Assembly: GCA_905250115.1 (NCBI GenBank)
Contig: CAJNOI010000073.1
Span: 113,211 to 177,210 of the forward strand
DNA length: 64,000 nt
From: Adineta steineri
Taxonomy: Eukaryota > Rotifera > Eurotatoria > Adinetida > Adinetidae
Direction of reading: 5' to 3'
Position 1 is the stretch's first letter, and every line of letters starts with the position of its first letter. The notes beneath the pieces are model-generated. The model saw only the letters and a program-made list of their open reading frames with translations. It was not told the DNA's origin and searched no databases. This document shows positions 46,587 to 64,000 of the stretch, one piece after another. Made by a program: the position numbers and the translations under genes.

Positions 46587-48900
46587 TTATTTGTTCTCAT
46601 TATTTAACACAAGTACTTGCCCAGCATGGCTGATATTAACAGCTACTGGTTTCGGAAGATAGAATGGTTCACCATCCATTTGTGCAGTCATTGGACAGCA
46701 AAGTTCGACACGTAATTGATTACATTGAGCGATTCGAATACCACGAAAGCCAACATGTATTGCAGCCATATGTTTAGTAGTCAATCCAACAACTTCGATT
46801 TTTCGATCACCAAAATCTTGTCGATCGAAAAGATCAGTCGAGACTTCGAAGCAAGAAAGTAAACTTGTAGATGACGATTTTCCCCATGGATTTGTTCCGG
46901 ATGCATAACCTGGAATATTAAGTATAACAAGCGTATGACAATCACGTATGGCATCAGTCAGATCACAACCATCGCATGTCAAATGTATATAGGAACCTAG
47001 ATTCCACATATCTGCTCGAGCGAAATCTTCTATATATTTGCAACTCTCGTTTAAATACATAAGTTTATTATTCAATGGTGATGAAAACTTGGCTGGATTC
47101 AGTGTACGTTCATGATGAAAATCTAGAGTAATAGCGGCATCTAAGCCGAAACTCATATAATTGATAAAGCGTGTGTTTGGTAATTTGTTATTGTTTTGAT
47201 AAGCATCTCGAGTAGTTTCACGAACGAATGTTGGTGGTTGCTTGAATAATGTTTCAATTTTTTTTCTGATATCAAAATTATTTTCGGACGATTTTGGTTC
47301 GGTCGAAATCAATGTAGATACATCAAATTCTTCGAGCTGAACTTGCCAACGATCGAGTACAGCTGTCTGAGCATCAGGAACTTTTAAGAGCGTATTATAA
47401 AGACGTTTTGAATCGTATTCTTCACCCCAGCCTAATACACGTGAAAGATCATTGCCTGTTCCAAGAGGAAAAATGCTTACTGGTGGCTGATTACTCGATG
47501 GATAAATGTCAGCTAGACGGCTAAGAACCCAACCGACAGTACCATCACCACCAAAAACACAAATACGAGTATTTGGCAGGGAAGAGTAGATGTCGAGAGC
47601 ATTATTAATAGTATCGTTGTTTTCTAGAAGAAATACTTGACGTGGATTAAGTTTTCCTAAAAGTTTTCGATATAGTTTCTCGCCAACTTGTCCACCAGAA
47701 CGTTTATTAATAAAGACAATAACAGGTGTAAATGGAAATGAGTTCGATTCGGAACTTTTATTGATCAAATCCGAAGGCAATCGAGCTCGAAAACCTGTTG
47801 AAGATTCGTTAGACCGAGTGAGCCACTGTGGTCTAACAATTATATTTCTATTGAAAAAAATTAAAGTATTAATTTAAATTAGCAATTAGCAATTAAGATA
47901 AAAAAACCTACCGAAATATTCCATAGTCACATTGTATTTTGTCTTCTTGAGCAGATAGATATTCCCAACACGATCGATGATAACCTGCAGAACACCATAA
48001 ACAAACGAGACCATTAGAAGATTCCCACATTCGTGGAATGAGTTTTCCTGGTACAGAATTCATAAACGATGTCAGCTGGCCGGGAATATTCAAAGCAGAT
48101 AGAGACGAAAGTGGACTATCATCACTACCAAATAGAGTCGTAGCTACTGATGCACGTTGACATTGTAAGCATGGTTTTGGAAGTATAGACACATCGGACC
48201 AAAAATGTTGATCATATTTCAATGAATCATCATTTTCATCAACAAATGACGGTCGACAATGCGGAAGAAAATCAGCTTTAGTTGCCTGTAAATCATCTAA
48301 ATGATGTGAATGTATGATAAGAGCACATGATGCACAGCGTAGAAGTGTCGACTCATATATTGATTTCGGATTTGTACAAGCAGCGTAGGTACATGACTGA
48401 ATAGTCGCTACGTCATCGGGTGTTAATGGAAACCAACAGTGGGATGTAGAATGAGCATGATCGCTCCAATCAACTCCGTATGAGACAGTGGTGTTGCCAT
48501 CGGATGTCGATGGTTTAGATAAAACTGGCTCAGAGACACTGAAGAATAAAAAAAGCACTTTATCATGTTTATCAAATGGTATTCAAGACACATACTTTAT
48601 CTGATCCGATAAAATGGATGGTTGAGATTCAACTGATTGTTCATTTTGTAACGTTGATTGTCGGTCATTATCAGATGATAACGGAACCGAATGCAACTGC
48701 TCATTATCTATATCATTAATATCTAATTGACGTAGATTATCTTCGAGTGGACGACTATTAACGAGTTTTTCACTACTCTGTTCAATATCATTTGATAGAT
48801 TAGCCTTCGATACCGTATCATCAGTATTTGAATGAGGTATTGATTTCTCATTAGTAGAAAGAATCGATGCGATTGGTACGTCAGATGGTAATGTAGTCAT
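46587..48900 (-). CDS. Diacylglycerol kinase
   Basis: Phosphorylates diacylglycerol to phosphatidic acid, ending DAG signalling at membranes. Exons complement(join(46587..47847, 47912..48538, 48596..48900)) give 730 residues. The acidic, Ser/Asn-rich N-terminus (about 100 residues) is variable. Two Cys/His-rich C1-like regions follow (CTYAACTNPK...LLRCASCALIIHSHH; CLQCQRA...CLWCSAGYHRSCW). The catalytic region begins with FTPVIVFINKRSGGQVGEK and contains the ATP-site FGGDGTVGWVL and PLGTGNDLSRVLGWG. The accessory domain includes LVILNIPGYASGTNPWG and QMDGEPF. The NIIVRPQWL linker and C1 layout recall type IV (zeta/iota) enzymes, but there are no C-terminal ankyrin repeats; the kinase domain ends the protein, as in DGK epsilon. 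Subtype left open. Confidence 0.9.
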
Positions 48901-49886
48901 AATTGGTAGTTACGTTTTTTCTGTAAAGATTAATCGAATATCTAGAATCACACTTATCAATTGAAAATCAATCATGAAAACAAAATTATTTTTTTTGTCG
49001 GGAGAATGTGTTACGATAGTGGTTGTTAAATGGAAAGTACTGACTCGTAAATACTGTAATTGACCAAAAATAAGATTATGAAGGGAATAGATAAGGCCTT
49101 ATCGTCTGTTATTTATATCATAAAGATGACACCATTATCCAGACCTAGTAACATACTTGAAATTAGTGCGAAAAACTAAATACTTCCAGAAAAGTTTTCT
49201 TTTTATCAAACGAATCACTTACAATCGTACACAGAGTTCAATAAACACGAAAGATATAAGTCAGTTTTATATCGATTCAAGGGAACAATTGCAATTGCAA
49301 TTAATGCATCTCGATTCATACTTCTGTAATAAACAAAAACACATACTGACGAAGACGTAGAGGTGTTTGTTGATCAACAAAATTACACATGTGCACATTT
49401 TACTTCAATATTTGTGCTGCTCGTTCTCCTACAACGTCATGAAACAAGCGTAGAAAAGACTCTCACCTGAAACTGTAATGAATAGAACGAAGAGGCATCG
49501 AAAAACATTTTACGATTATATGTTCGTTCTGTTAGAGAGCACTCTAACAACATTCGTCTTCTTTTTCCTATCTTGAAGGTGTGAAGGAGAATGGAGAAAA
49601 GACACACCCACCCTCAAGATGATAGATACATTGTAGACCTAACATTCTCGCTTAGACAATTTGCATAGTACAATAGCGTCATCTATCAGTCATAAGAATA
49701 ATTGATTGAATATATTTAGTAAAATAACCATCCATTTTTGTTGCGAAAGAAATTTCTCGTCTTCATCTTCTACACTCATTCGACATTTATTTATCTTCAT
49801 CTTCAATAATTATTACAACAGTGTACACACATTTCAAATACTAATTATCAATTTTTCTAGATCGCATCGTTGATTTCAATTAAATA
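48901..49886. other. Divergent intergenic region between diacylglycerol kinase and DDX46
   Basis: AT-rich region that must hold two promoters. G-rich palindrome copy l lies at 49571-49619. The plus-strand open frame 49157-49360 has no recognisable domain. Confidence 0.6.
49571..49619. repeat. Telomere-like G-rich palindrome, copy l
   Basis: ATCTTGAAGGTGTG and CACACCCACCCTCAAGAT are inverted ends around a 17-nt spacer. This is the most compact complete copy. Confidence 0.8.
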
Positions 49887-55922
<6,036 letters not shown>

Positions 55923-57230
55923 ATTTTCATTTCGGACATACCCATTTTTTTTTCTTCTTCTACTTCTATGTTTTGTAAAATCTAATTTTTCTTTTCTTTT
56001 TGACTTGTCTACATATTGTTCATTCGTGATTGAAACTATGATGTCAATCTAGTTGTTTAAGAAAACGAGTACTATCATTATTAAATAAAGTATCAACTTG
56101 AACGAATTATTGGAAAAAATAACTATTGTATTATTCAATACTCTTCCGAAAGATAAAAGGCGTGATTCTATGATATAAACCAGATCTATCTATGCTATAA
56201 AATGAATCACGATAATGAAAAATATGATCAAAAATGCACATAAGCAAGTAAGGAGGAAAAACAGAAACTATAATACCCTGAAGAATGAGTTAAGTACAGT
56301 TTAGGACGATGATTTCAGCCGTCAGATTTACAAAAAGGACATCATCTTTAGTCGGGTTCTTACTTATAAGTTCATACCATGAGAATATCGACTTCTGAAA
56401 TCTCGTTTTTCTTCTTCTTGTAGTCAGGTCATGATTATGATCACAATTATCTATCTACGTCTCATGCTCTGCTTAGAATATTTAACTTCGATGAAATGTA
56501 AGGGATTTTAATAAAATATTATACAAGTAAAACAAAGACAGTCTACGAGCAAAATAATTATGCTTCTTTTGTAAGTCAACAAATAAATTAAATGAGCGAT
56601 GTGTTGAAATTGATGATAATTGCATTTCGTTAAGTTCTCCTTGACTTTTATAACCTTGAGAATAAATCGCTACTTACTAAGTGAAATCATTAGTATCACA
56701 CACACACACATAAGATAAATCCATAGAGGACTTAGATTTTATTTTAATCCCATAAAGATTATCTATCGGAATATTAGATGAACATGTAACTAATATTATA
56801 TGGAACTACAGGTTAGTTCTCTCATTACAAATGTCGAATACGATCACATCTAAAATTTTGTATTTGTGAATTTTTGAATGTATAAATGAACTTTATGTTA
56901 AAAATTTACTATCTGCTATTTCTCTATTCAACAGTGACATCTATTGACATATAGAAATTATATATAGAAAAAGTTCGAAATATTTCTTTTATCTGTACGC
57001 ATTTATATAACCGAATTTATTTGTATGATTTATTTAATTTTAATTTTTTCATTCGCTATAAAATCATCAATAATAAGAGAACGAACAAATGATTTCTATT
57101 TATTTATTTGTTTATTTTTTCTCTTGTCGTATTGCGTATTAAACAAAGATCTAGAGCAAAAGAAAAATTTTATCCAGGTGACATTTTCTAAAAATAACAA
57201 CGAACTTCAGATATTTACATTCAGACTAAT
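55923..57230. other. Intergenic region between DDX46 and PDCD4
   Basis: AT-rich. Contains a short (CA)n run near 56697-56710. The plus-strand open frame 57025-57234 is low complexity and probably PDCD4 leader sequence. No gene supported. Confidence 0.55.
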
Positions 57231-58811
57231 ATGACAACAACATCCGCAGAAAAAGCTGAAGTTGATGCACTTATTGCTCAATTAAGTTCATCACAAGAAA
57301 ATGAAAAAAAAATTAGTAGTAGTCCTGATGCTACTTCATCATCATCTGAACGTAAACATATTTATATTCGTCAAAATTCAGGATCAAATTCGACTGCCCA
57401 ATTTTCTGGTTCACCTTCAGATCCACATAAACATCTATTACAAAAAAATGCTAAACTTAGCAAAAAAAATGATCGTAAATCACGACAAGGTTTATTTGAA
57501 TTCAATCATACTTTGATTTTATTAATTTTCTATTTCATAGGAAAAGGTCGTGGTTTAGCGAAAAAAGGTGGCGGAGGCGGAAATTTTACTTGGGGTTCAA
57601 TTGGCTCAGAATTACTTGATGAATATGCTGAAGATTTTGATGAAGATGATCTTGCTGATTTACAATATAATAATGCGAAAGAAAAATATCTTGCTGAAAC
57701 AGCATTAACTGTGCAATTAGAACAATTAAAATTAATTGAAAATTTTGATAAAGATATTAAACCAATAATCGATGAGTATTTTGTTAATGGTGATGCTAAC
57801 GATGTAGCACAATCATTACGTAAATTTGATTTACGAAAACATGGTGATGGAGAATTACTTGCATATATAATTACAGTAGCATTAGAAAAGTCAAATGTTC
57901 ATAAAGAATTAATATCACGTCTTTTACATGATCTTAATGGCATTATTTTTCGTATAAACGATTATATTAATTGTTTTAATACGTTGTTAACAACATTAAG
58001 CGACTTATCACTTGATAATCCTGAATGTTCAACCGATATTGGTAAAAAGAAAGATTTCTTATCTTTTATATCTTATTTTTCTTCCATAAAGGTAAATTTA
58101 TTGCTCGATCAATTGCCGATAAATGTATTGATAATACCGATGGCAAATATTTTGCTCGTTATAAAGGCAATGTAAAATGTGCAAAAATGCAAGCTGCTCT
58201 TGATAAAGCTGAAATACTTGTAACAATGGGAGAATTTTATTTTCTTAATAATATATGGGGTGCACGGTCGAGTATGTATAAAAACTAAAAAAATATTTAA
58301 AAATCAAAATGTTTTTTTTCAGGTGGTTTTCGACCAGTAAGAGAATTAGCTGATAGAATGAATTTTATTATTCACGAATATTATGATAGTGGCGATGGTG
58401 ATGAAACAATTCGTTGTTTAAAAGAATTAAATGTTCCACATTTTTTTCATGAATTTATTTATGAACTTATGGATTTTTGTTTAGAAAAAAATACTGAACG
58501 GTTAGTAAATTTATTAATATCGAATGATTGTTTACAAGTTCATTATCTATTTTTTTAGTGCCCAACAATTAACAATTGCTTTACTTGAAACATTAACAAA
58601 AACCGCAATTATTACCTATGATCAATTAAAAACAGGCATGTTACGTTTATTCGATGATATGGATGATATACAATTAGATGTTCCGAATGTCTATGAACAA
58701 TTACAAAGTCTTATTAAGCAATTAGAAGAGAAAAAAATTCTTAATCAGGATATAACATCAAATATTCCACAAAAAGGTCGAAAACGTTTAACAAGTGGCG
58801 ATGCAAAATAA
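57231..58811 (+). CDS. PDCD4: Programmed cell death protein 4 (PDCD4)
   Basis: Translation inhibitor that binds eIF4A through two MA3 domains and keeps it from eIF4G. Exons join(57231..57489, 57541..58041, 58092..58271, 58323..58500, 58559..58811) give 456 residues, close to the human 469. The N-terminus is Ser/Lys-rich, followed by the signature GKGRGLAKKGGGGGNFTWG. The first MA3 domain begins near DKDIKPIIDEYFVNGDANDV and the second near ADRMNFIIHEYYDSGDGDET. The ISRLLHDLNG and KFIARSIADKCID helices fit the family. The Akt/S6K phospho-degron could not be identified with confidence. Confidence 0.93.
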
Positions 58812-60376
58812 CGAACAAGTTAAATAATGTAGACCTTATCTTACAAATAATATCTAAAACGATTAATAATTTTCTTTTTCTTCTTTCCCTTGTATATTTA
58901 ATTATATATTACACAGTGATTTCCTTTTTGTAAATAATTTCATTATCAAATAACGACAACGCAAATGACTATATATAGTTTTGTTTTTTGCCTTTGTAGA
59001 TATGTATACGTTTTCCTTTTTTTTTCGCTCTCTCTCTTTCTGTCAGAATTAATCATCGATGTAGGAATTTTTCGATGATTTATTTTATTGTATTATTCAC
59101 ATATAATAAACTATCATTTTATTTAATAGATTTTTTTCTTGTTTTATTATTATTTAGTTATATACCAATTTCCGATTGTGATTATCTTTTCCTTGGAATA
59201 GACAAAGGATGATGATATATAAGAACTTTTCTAGAGATATTTATTATTCATGAAATATAGCATGTTAGAAAGAATATTTATTAAACTAAAGTGTTTTTAT
59301 TCCTTATAATTAAAGTAAATTCTCTTTTAGATTTACTTAAATATAGGGAAGATAAAATATCCAAAAAAAATAATTCGTGTTCTTACATAAGAATACTGAA
59401 CAGTTATTTTAATTCAAATCGATTTATGAGAGACTTCATTGTGAATCTGAAAAAAATCATACAAATAATATATTTTGTAGTGATTTATATAAGGTCATCT
59501 TATTGACAATTTCATTTCTATAGTAAACACATCGTTATTTTAAAAAATAGGTTTCATCTAATTTAAGTTACAAGAATTTATTATTAATCCGTATGTTCTA
59601 TTCATAAAACATTCGTTGATTTTTATTAAACGAGAGAACATAAGTGTAATTGGTAGAGTAAATCATTTTACCGATTGCACACACATACAAACGAGAGAGA
59701 GAGAGAGAGAACAAGAGAAATTAAGACAACTTGTTCCGAATTGAATATTTGTTTAACGACAGTCTATACTACAAAAAAACCGAAAGGCACATAGACAAAT
59801 AAATGAATATATACACGTACATGTCTTTTTGTCTCGTACTGTACATTTTGATTCGAGACTATTGATTGACATGACCAAAGTTTAATAATATCAGTAGAGA
59901 TATACACACTTTTTTTTTTCTTTTCATCTTACAATTGCTAGTCAAGTGGAAGTACATTATTTCTATTAATAACATCCTCATGTAACATGCCTTTTTACTA
60001 TAAGTATGATCAACATCGAGAGAACAATGTTATAATGAACTTTATCAATGAGAAAAAAAAGTATAATGTATGCGATATAATTTTTGATGAGTGAAGGTAT
60101 GTACATATTTAACGGGTTCGAAACTGTTTACTCGGATATTTTCAATGATAATGATGATGAATGTAAGGTTTGAGTATAGTGTATTTGTTAAGTTTAGAAG
60201 GAGAATATAACATACGATGGTTTTTTGTTTCGTTTTGAATTTCACCTTGAATTTCAAGCATATAAATATGATATTAGCATAAGAAAAATATTGAATTAAT
60301 TAATGATATTGATATATAGTACTTGTTTTTCTTCTTCAGATTATGTAATTTATTATTTTATAAATTTTTTTCAAAT
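58812..60376. other. Intergenic region
   Basis: AT-rich. Contains the PDCD4 3' UTR, an open frame at 59291-59506 without a recognisable domain, and a (GA)n microsatellite near 59694-59711. No gene supported. Confidence 0.55.
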
Positions 60377-63300
60377 ATGTCCGTCCTTGTGCCATCATTT
60401 CAATCATCGACAAATACTCATTCACAATATTTTTCTACAAATTCTATTAATGAAAATTTTAATCAATCAACAAAACATATGTCTTTAATAAATCGTACCA
60501 AATCAAAATTATATGGTGACAATCATAATAATGATCATGTACCATTTGGTGTTGTTAATTCAATGAAACAACGTTTACTCGATAAAGTAAATGAATCATT
60601 ATTAAATAATAATTCAACATTGATACGTCATCCATTATCAAAATCAGCATCACGTTTATTATCGAATGAAAGTTTAATTCCAACAAATTCAATAACAACA
60701 ACACCATTAAAACATACAACACGTTTATCACGTAGCCAAGATAGTTTATTAAATAATACTATTGTAGAACAATTTACATCATATTTACAACCAAAACAAG
60801 ATGTTATTATTGTTGATACAACTAAATCAAATGATGAAAATATCTCAATACATAGACATTCATATACAGAATTAAACGTTGATGAAGTACCAAAACCTGG
60901 TATGTTATAATAATAGTTTATTACGCTTTACTTTTGAGAGAATATTTTTTCATCAGATAATACTTTCGTCCATATCGTAATTTCTCCAAGTCTTACGAGG
61001 GAACTTCCCGAAGTATCAAGAAGCTTTTGAGTTGAAATTTCTCCCACAAGTAGGGGATACATAGAGTAGGACAAGCCTAAAAGGATATGTGCCTAAGTTG
61101 GTGTTTACCTGAGATATCGACTATTTATTGTATTTGTCCTATAGGGTCCTATCTGTGTGGTAAAATCAAAGTTTCGAATTTAGGCCTGAAATTTTGTCCA
61201 CGCTAAGACCTCAATCAGACAAGCTTTTTCACAAAGTTTCAGAAGTTTCTTAAAGACTGTCTCAGAGATACAAGTATATTAGCATAAAGACGCTTTCTTA
61301 TGAATATTAGGTTTTACATGAATATTTTGACGGATTCATATTTCGGAGATAATTGATTTAACATTTCTGAAACTTTATGAGCAAGCTTGTTTGATTGAGG
61401 TTTTAGTGTGAACAAAGTTTCAGGTATATATTCGAAACTTTAATTTTACCACACAGATAGGACCCTATGAGACAAAAACAATAAGTAGTCGATATCCCAG
61501 GCAAACACCAACTTGGGCATATATCCTTTTGGGAGAAATTTCAGCGCAAAAGCTTCTTGATACCTCGAGAAGTTCCCTCGTTAGAGAAGTCAATTCAATC
61601 TCATAGGTCGATAGATAGAAATCAGTTAATTCATGTAAACTCTTTTCATTTTAAATAGGTACGGTAACAACTGTGAAAAATATGTTCGAACGACAAATCC
61701 GTTTAAGTCGATTTGACAGTGATAAGTTATCTCATGGATCAATATCTACGAGTTCACGTGTGAATAATTATTCTCATCGAGAAATTTTAAGTCCAAGTCG
61801 ATCACGTAGTATATCTCCAAATGATATGGCTATACGTCAACGACGAACAGCTTCTATATCTACTTCAATTGTATCATCATCAACAACATCATTATTACCT
61901 GTACCAACATCTTATCCTGATCTTGTTATATCACATACACCACCTATACCATCTCTTATTGAATTAAATAAAATTTCTAATGAACAATCAATAATGAATT
62001 TACAGAATGAAAATAAAAAATTCGATATGCCATTGAATGAAATATCAATTATGAATTCGGATTATAATCGTCCAAATCTATTACTTACTTCGAATTCATC
62101 GTCAGATATAGCTGATTATCAACCAATAGATTTTAAAAGTCGTTTAGCTTTATTTAATCATAAAAAATCAACAGAACGATCGAATGAACAAATTTCGATT
62201 ACGACAAATATGAAAAAACCTTCAACTCATTCTTACGCAGCTCCACCACCGCCATTAAATTTTCTAACAAAACCAACAGTTCATCATCATTCAGAAAAAA
62301 AAGATATTCCATCCGATGATATTACTCGATCATCATTCATTAGTACAACTAAAGCAGTGACATTTTATGGTGGAGCAAAACATAATGAAAATATCAAATC
62401 AATTCTACCAGCATCCACAATTTTACCAATGCCATCAATCATTAAAGAAGAACCATCATCGATATTACCATTAATTGATTTATTCCCTGTTCCAGATATT
62501 ATTGGTGGCAATATAAAATTAAACAAATCATCTATTTTTTCAGGAATAAAAAAGGTATTAGGAAATATTCGAACTGAATTTCATTTTCTATATTTATATA
62601 TACAATTTTAGGATGCTCGAGTACAATTTATTGATTATATTGATACATATGAATATCCATCATTTACTGTAGCAATGGCTGAATTTAATGGTACGGGTTC
62701 AGAGGATGAAAACGATGATGATGATGATGATTCATCAACTAATAATGATAATAATAGTATAAAAACAAATGTTATTGATGAGAATGCAAATGATCAAACT
62801 GATGATGAACTTGAACGATTGGCACTTATAAATGCAAAATTTAATTCAAATGATCTCACAGAAAAGCCATTACAACCAAAAGGTATGAGTTTTTTTCCTT
62901 CGACGTTTCATTATAAATTTTCTCTATTATCTGTTGTAAACTTGTTGACATCTCATATAAATATAGAACGATGACATTCTGAGACAAGGCTAATCCTGTC
63001 TTTTTTCATAAACACAGCATCCGATATTATCAAAAAAAGATGGAGAAACGAGAATAATTACTACAGAAAAGAACGAGCTAAAAAAAGAAGGCAGACAACC
63101 AAGTGTATTCTAATACTAAGAAAAACTGAATATTCGATAGTAAGTTAATCGATTTTGTTCTATTTAGGTTCATTACATACATTTCGTCCAACACATCTTG
63201 TTCAATATGAATTAGGTGCACAACATGATTCTTTATCATATTCCAATTCGTCAGATATATTTTCTCATGATAACTATTTTTCTTCAACAAATAATTTTAC

Positions 63301-63397
63301 AAATCATTCCTTAATAAAACAACAAAAAACACCATTTGATATGCCAAATAATATTCAATGGAGTTCAATGTCAACAACTACTGATTTACTTTTTTGA
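60377..63397 (+). CDS. Low-complexity protein with two RVxF-like PP1-docking motifs (taperin/phostensin-like?)
   Basis: Exons join(60377..60899, 61659..62554, 62612..62882, 63168..63397) give 639 residues. The protein is Ser/Asn/Thr-rich and largely disordered. Ordered islands are TVTTVKNMFERQIRLSRF, KAVTFYGGA and DARVQFIDYIDTYEYPSF. Both KAVTF and RVQF fit the RVxF docking motif for protein phosphatase 1. The EYPS patch recalls phostensin/taperin proteins, which are actin-associated PP1 regulators, but I cannot confirm the family by eye. An acidic Asp-rich run (about residues 500-510) follows. Intron 1 (759 bp) holds a 585-bp foldback. The start is the ATG at 60377; an upstream in-frame ATG at 60323 would add a hydrophobic Phe-rich stretch. 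Confidence 0.6.
60996..61580. mobile_element. 585-bp palindromic foldback MITE, TTA target duplication
   Basis: Ends CGAGGGAACTTC and GAAGTTCCCTCG are exact inverted copies flanked by TTA on both sides (60993-60995 and 61581-61583). The two arms match for around 250 nt at high identity, for example ATCAAGAAGCTTTTG and its complement, and GGGTCCTATCTGTGTGGTAA and its complement. The left arm has an extra about 30-40 nt near 61050-61080. A TTA duplication fits PIF/Harbinger-type elements. No transposase. Confidence 0.85.
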
Positions 63398-63596
63398 TTC
63401 TTTTCTTTTGCTTCGTTCTTTTGTTGTAATTAATCATATTCAATTAATTGAATTTAGACAGAATGTCAGTTAATCTATACACCGCTTCTTTTTTTTTTCT
63501 TTTCTTTTATTTTATAAAATTATTCCATATGTGAAAACGAATTTGTTGTCGCTTGCCTTTACATTTTCTTTTGTGAGAATAAATTTCTTCTAGATT

Positions 63597-64000
63597 ATGG
63601 CGAATAATAATAATGATGATGAATATAATCAATTTCTTCAAACACATCAATTACAACTTATTTTTAATAATATACCCAGACATCTTTATAGACGTTTGTA
63701 TGAGAAAATGAAAAATGAAATATTTGATAGTGGATCATATTTTCAATTATGTCCAATTGATGATGATGACGAATTAGAAAAACCATATAATCCTGAACGT
63801 CGATATTATGTTTCGACACTTAAAAATGTTATACTCGATCCTGAGAAAGATGAAAATGCAATATTTCTTATTGATCATGCTTGGACATATAGAATAAAAG
63901 ATGCAAGAAATGATTTATATTCGATTTCAAATTTATATGAACGTATGACATCATTAATGAATATTAATTCTGATTTGAAAGAAGATGGAATTGAACTTAT
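63597..64000 (+). CDS. TTLL12: Tubulin--tyrosine ligase-like protein 12, 5' part
   Basis: Open frame from ATG at 63597 to the window end (134 codons, not closed). The translation includes FLIDHAWTYRIKDARNDLY, followed by ERMTSLMNI, which match the N-terminal region of TTLL12. The N-terminus is Asn/Asp-rich (MANNNNDDEYNQF) and then has IPRHLYRRLYEKM. TTLL12 has a SET-like N-terminal part and a TTL-like C-terminal part; only the start of the first is in view. The catalytic region lies beyond the window. Confidence 0.82.
   Translation, partial: MANNNNDDEYNQFLQTHQLQLIFNNIPRHLYRRLYEKMKNEIFDSGSYFQLCPIDDDDELEKPYNPERRYYVSTLKNVILDPEKDENAIFLIDHAWTYRIKDARNDLYSISNLYERMTSLMNINSDLKEDGIEL

Noticed and set aside
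59694..59711. (GA)n run
   Set aside because: An ordinary microsatellite with no sign of function.

Overview
The window looks like nuclear DNA of a bdelloid rotifer of the Adineta/Rotaria type. It is AT-rich, and its genes are split by many tiny GT-AG introns, mostly 45-70 bp. The proteins are metazoan (JIP3/4, PDCD4, TTLL12, DDX46, RECQL5). Family types known to be expanded in bdelloids are present: F-box/LRR proteins, NHL propellers, LDLa/EGF receptors and Thr-stalk surface proteins. Dispersed G-rich TGTGGG-like tracts resemble the telomeric repeat reported for bdelloids. The taxon is an inference, because no rRNA or mitochondrial marker is present. All exon structures were worked out by hand from reading frame and splice sites, not from transcripts.

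Layout. 1.5-5.0 kb: translation scaffold eIF4G (+). 6.0-7.9 kb: a single-pass membrane protein with a mucin-like stalk (-). 9.5-10.8 kb: a membrane-anchored NHL propeller (-). 11.8-16.6 kb: a large LDLa/EGF receptor with a 7TM tail (+). 16.7-18.7 kb: F-box/LRR protein (-). 19.4-20.5 kb: truncated P-loop GTPase (-). 21.0-23.7 kb: intronless dynamin-like GTPase (-). 23.7-28.8 kb: gene-poor, repeat-rich block with two hAT-type MITEs that have perfect 8-bp target duplications. 28.8-29.6 kb: endonuclease/exonuclease/phosphatase protein (-). 30.1-32.2 kb: a second F-box/LRR protein (-). 32.9 kb: a 52-residue Cys-rich microprotein (+). 34.2-38.2 kb: RECQL5 helicase (-). 39.6-46.2 kb: JIP3/JIP4 scaffold (+, about 31 exons). 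46.6-48.9 kb: diacylglycerol kinase (-). 49.9-55.9 kb: spliceosomal helicase DDX46 (+). 57.2-58.8 kb: PDCD4 (+). 60.4-63.4 kb: a low-complexity protein with two PP1-docking-like motifs (+). 63.6 kb to the end: the 5' part of TTLL12 (+).

The right half (34-64 kb) is a dense block of conserved housekeeping and signalling genes. The left half (6-33 kb) mixes lineage-specific surface proteins, F-box proteins, a possible horizontally acquired GTPase and mobile elements. eIF4G and PDCD4 both carry MA3 domains and in animals both act on eIF4A, but at 52 kb apart there is no sign of co-regulation.

The most notable structure is a family of at least 13 short G-rich elements across the window. Most are inverted pairs running from about CTTGAGGGTGTGGGTG to CACCCACACCCTCAAG. 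They resemble telomere-repeat sequence packaged as a foldback element. One is interrupted by a MITE and one sits inside a larger foldback in a DDX46 intron. I do not know of a description of this family.
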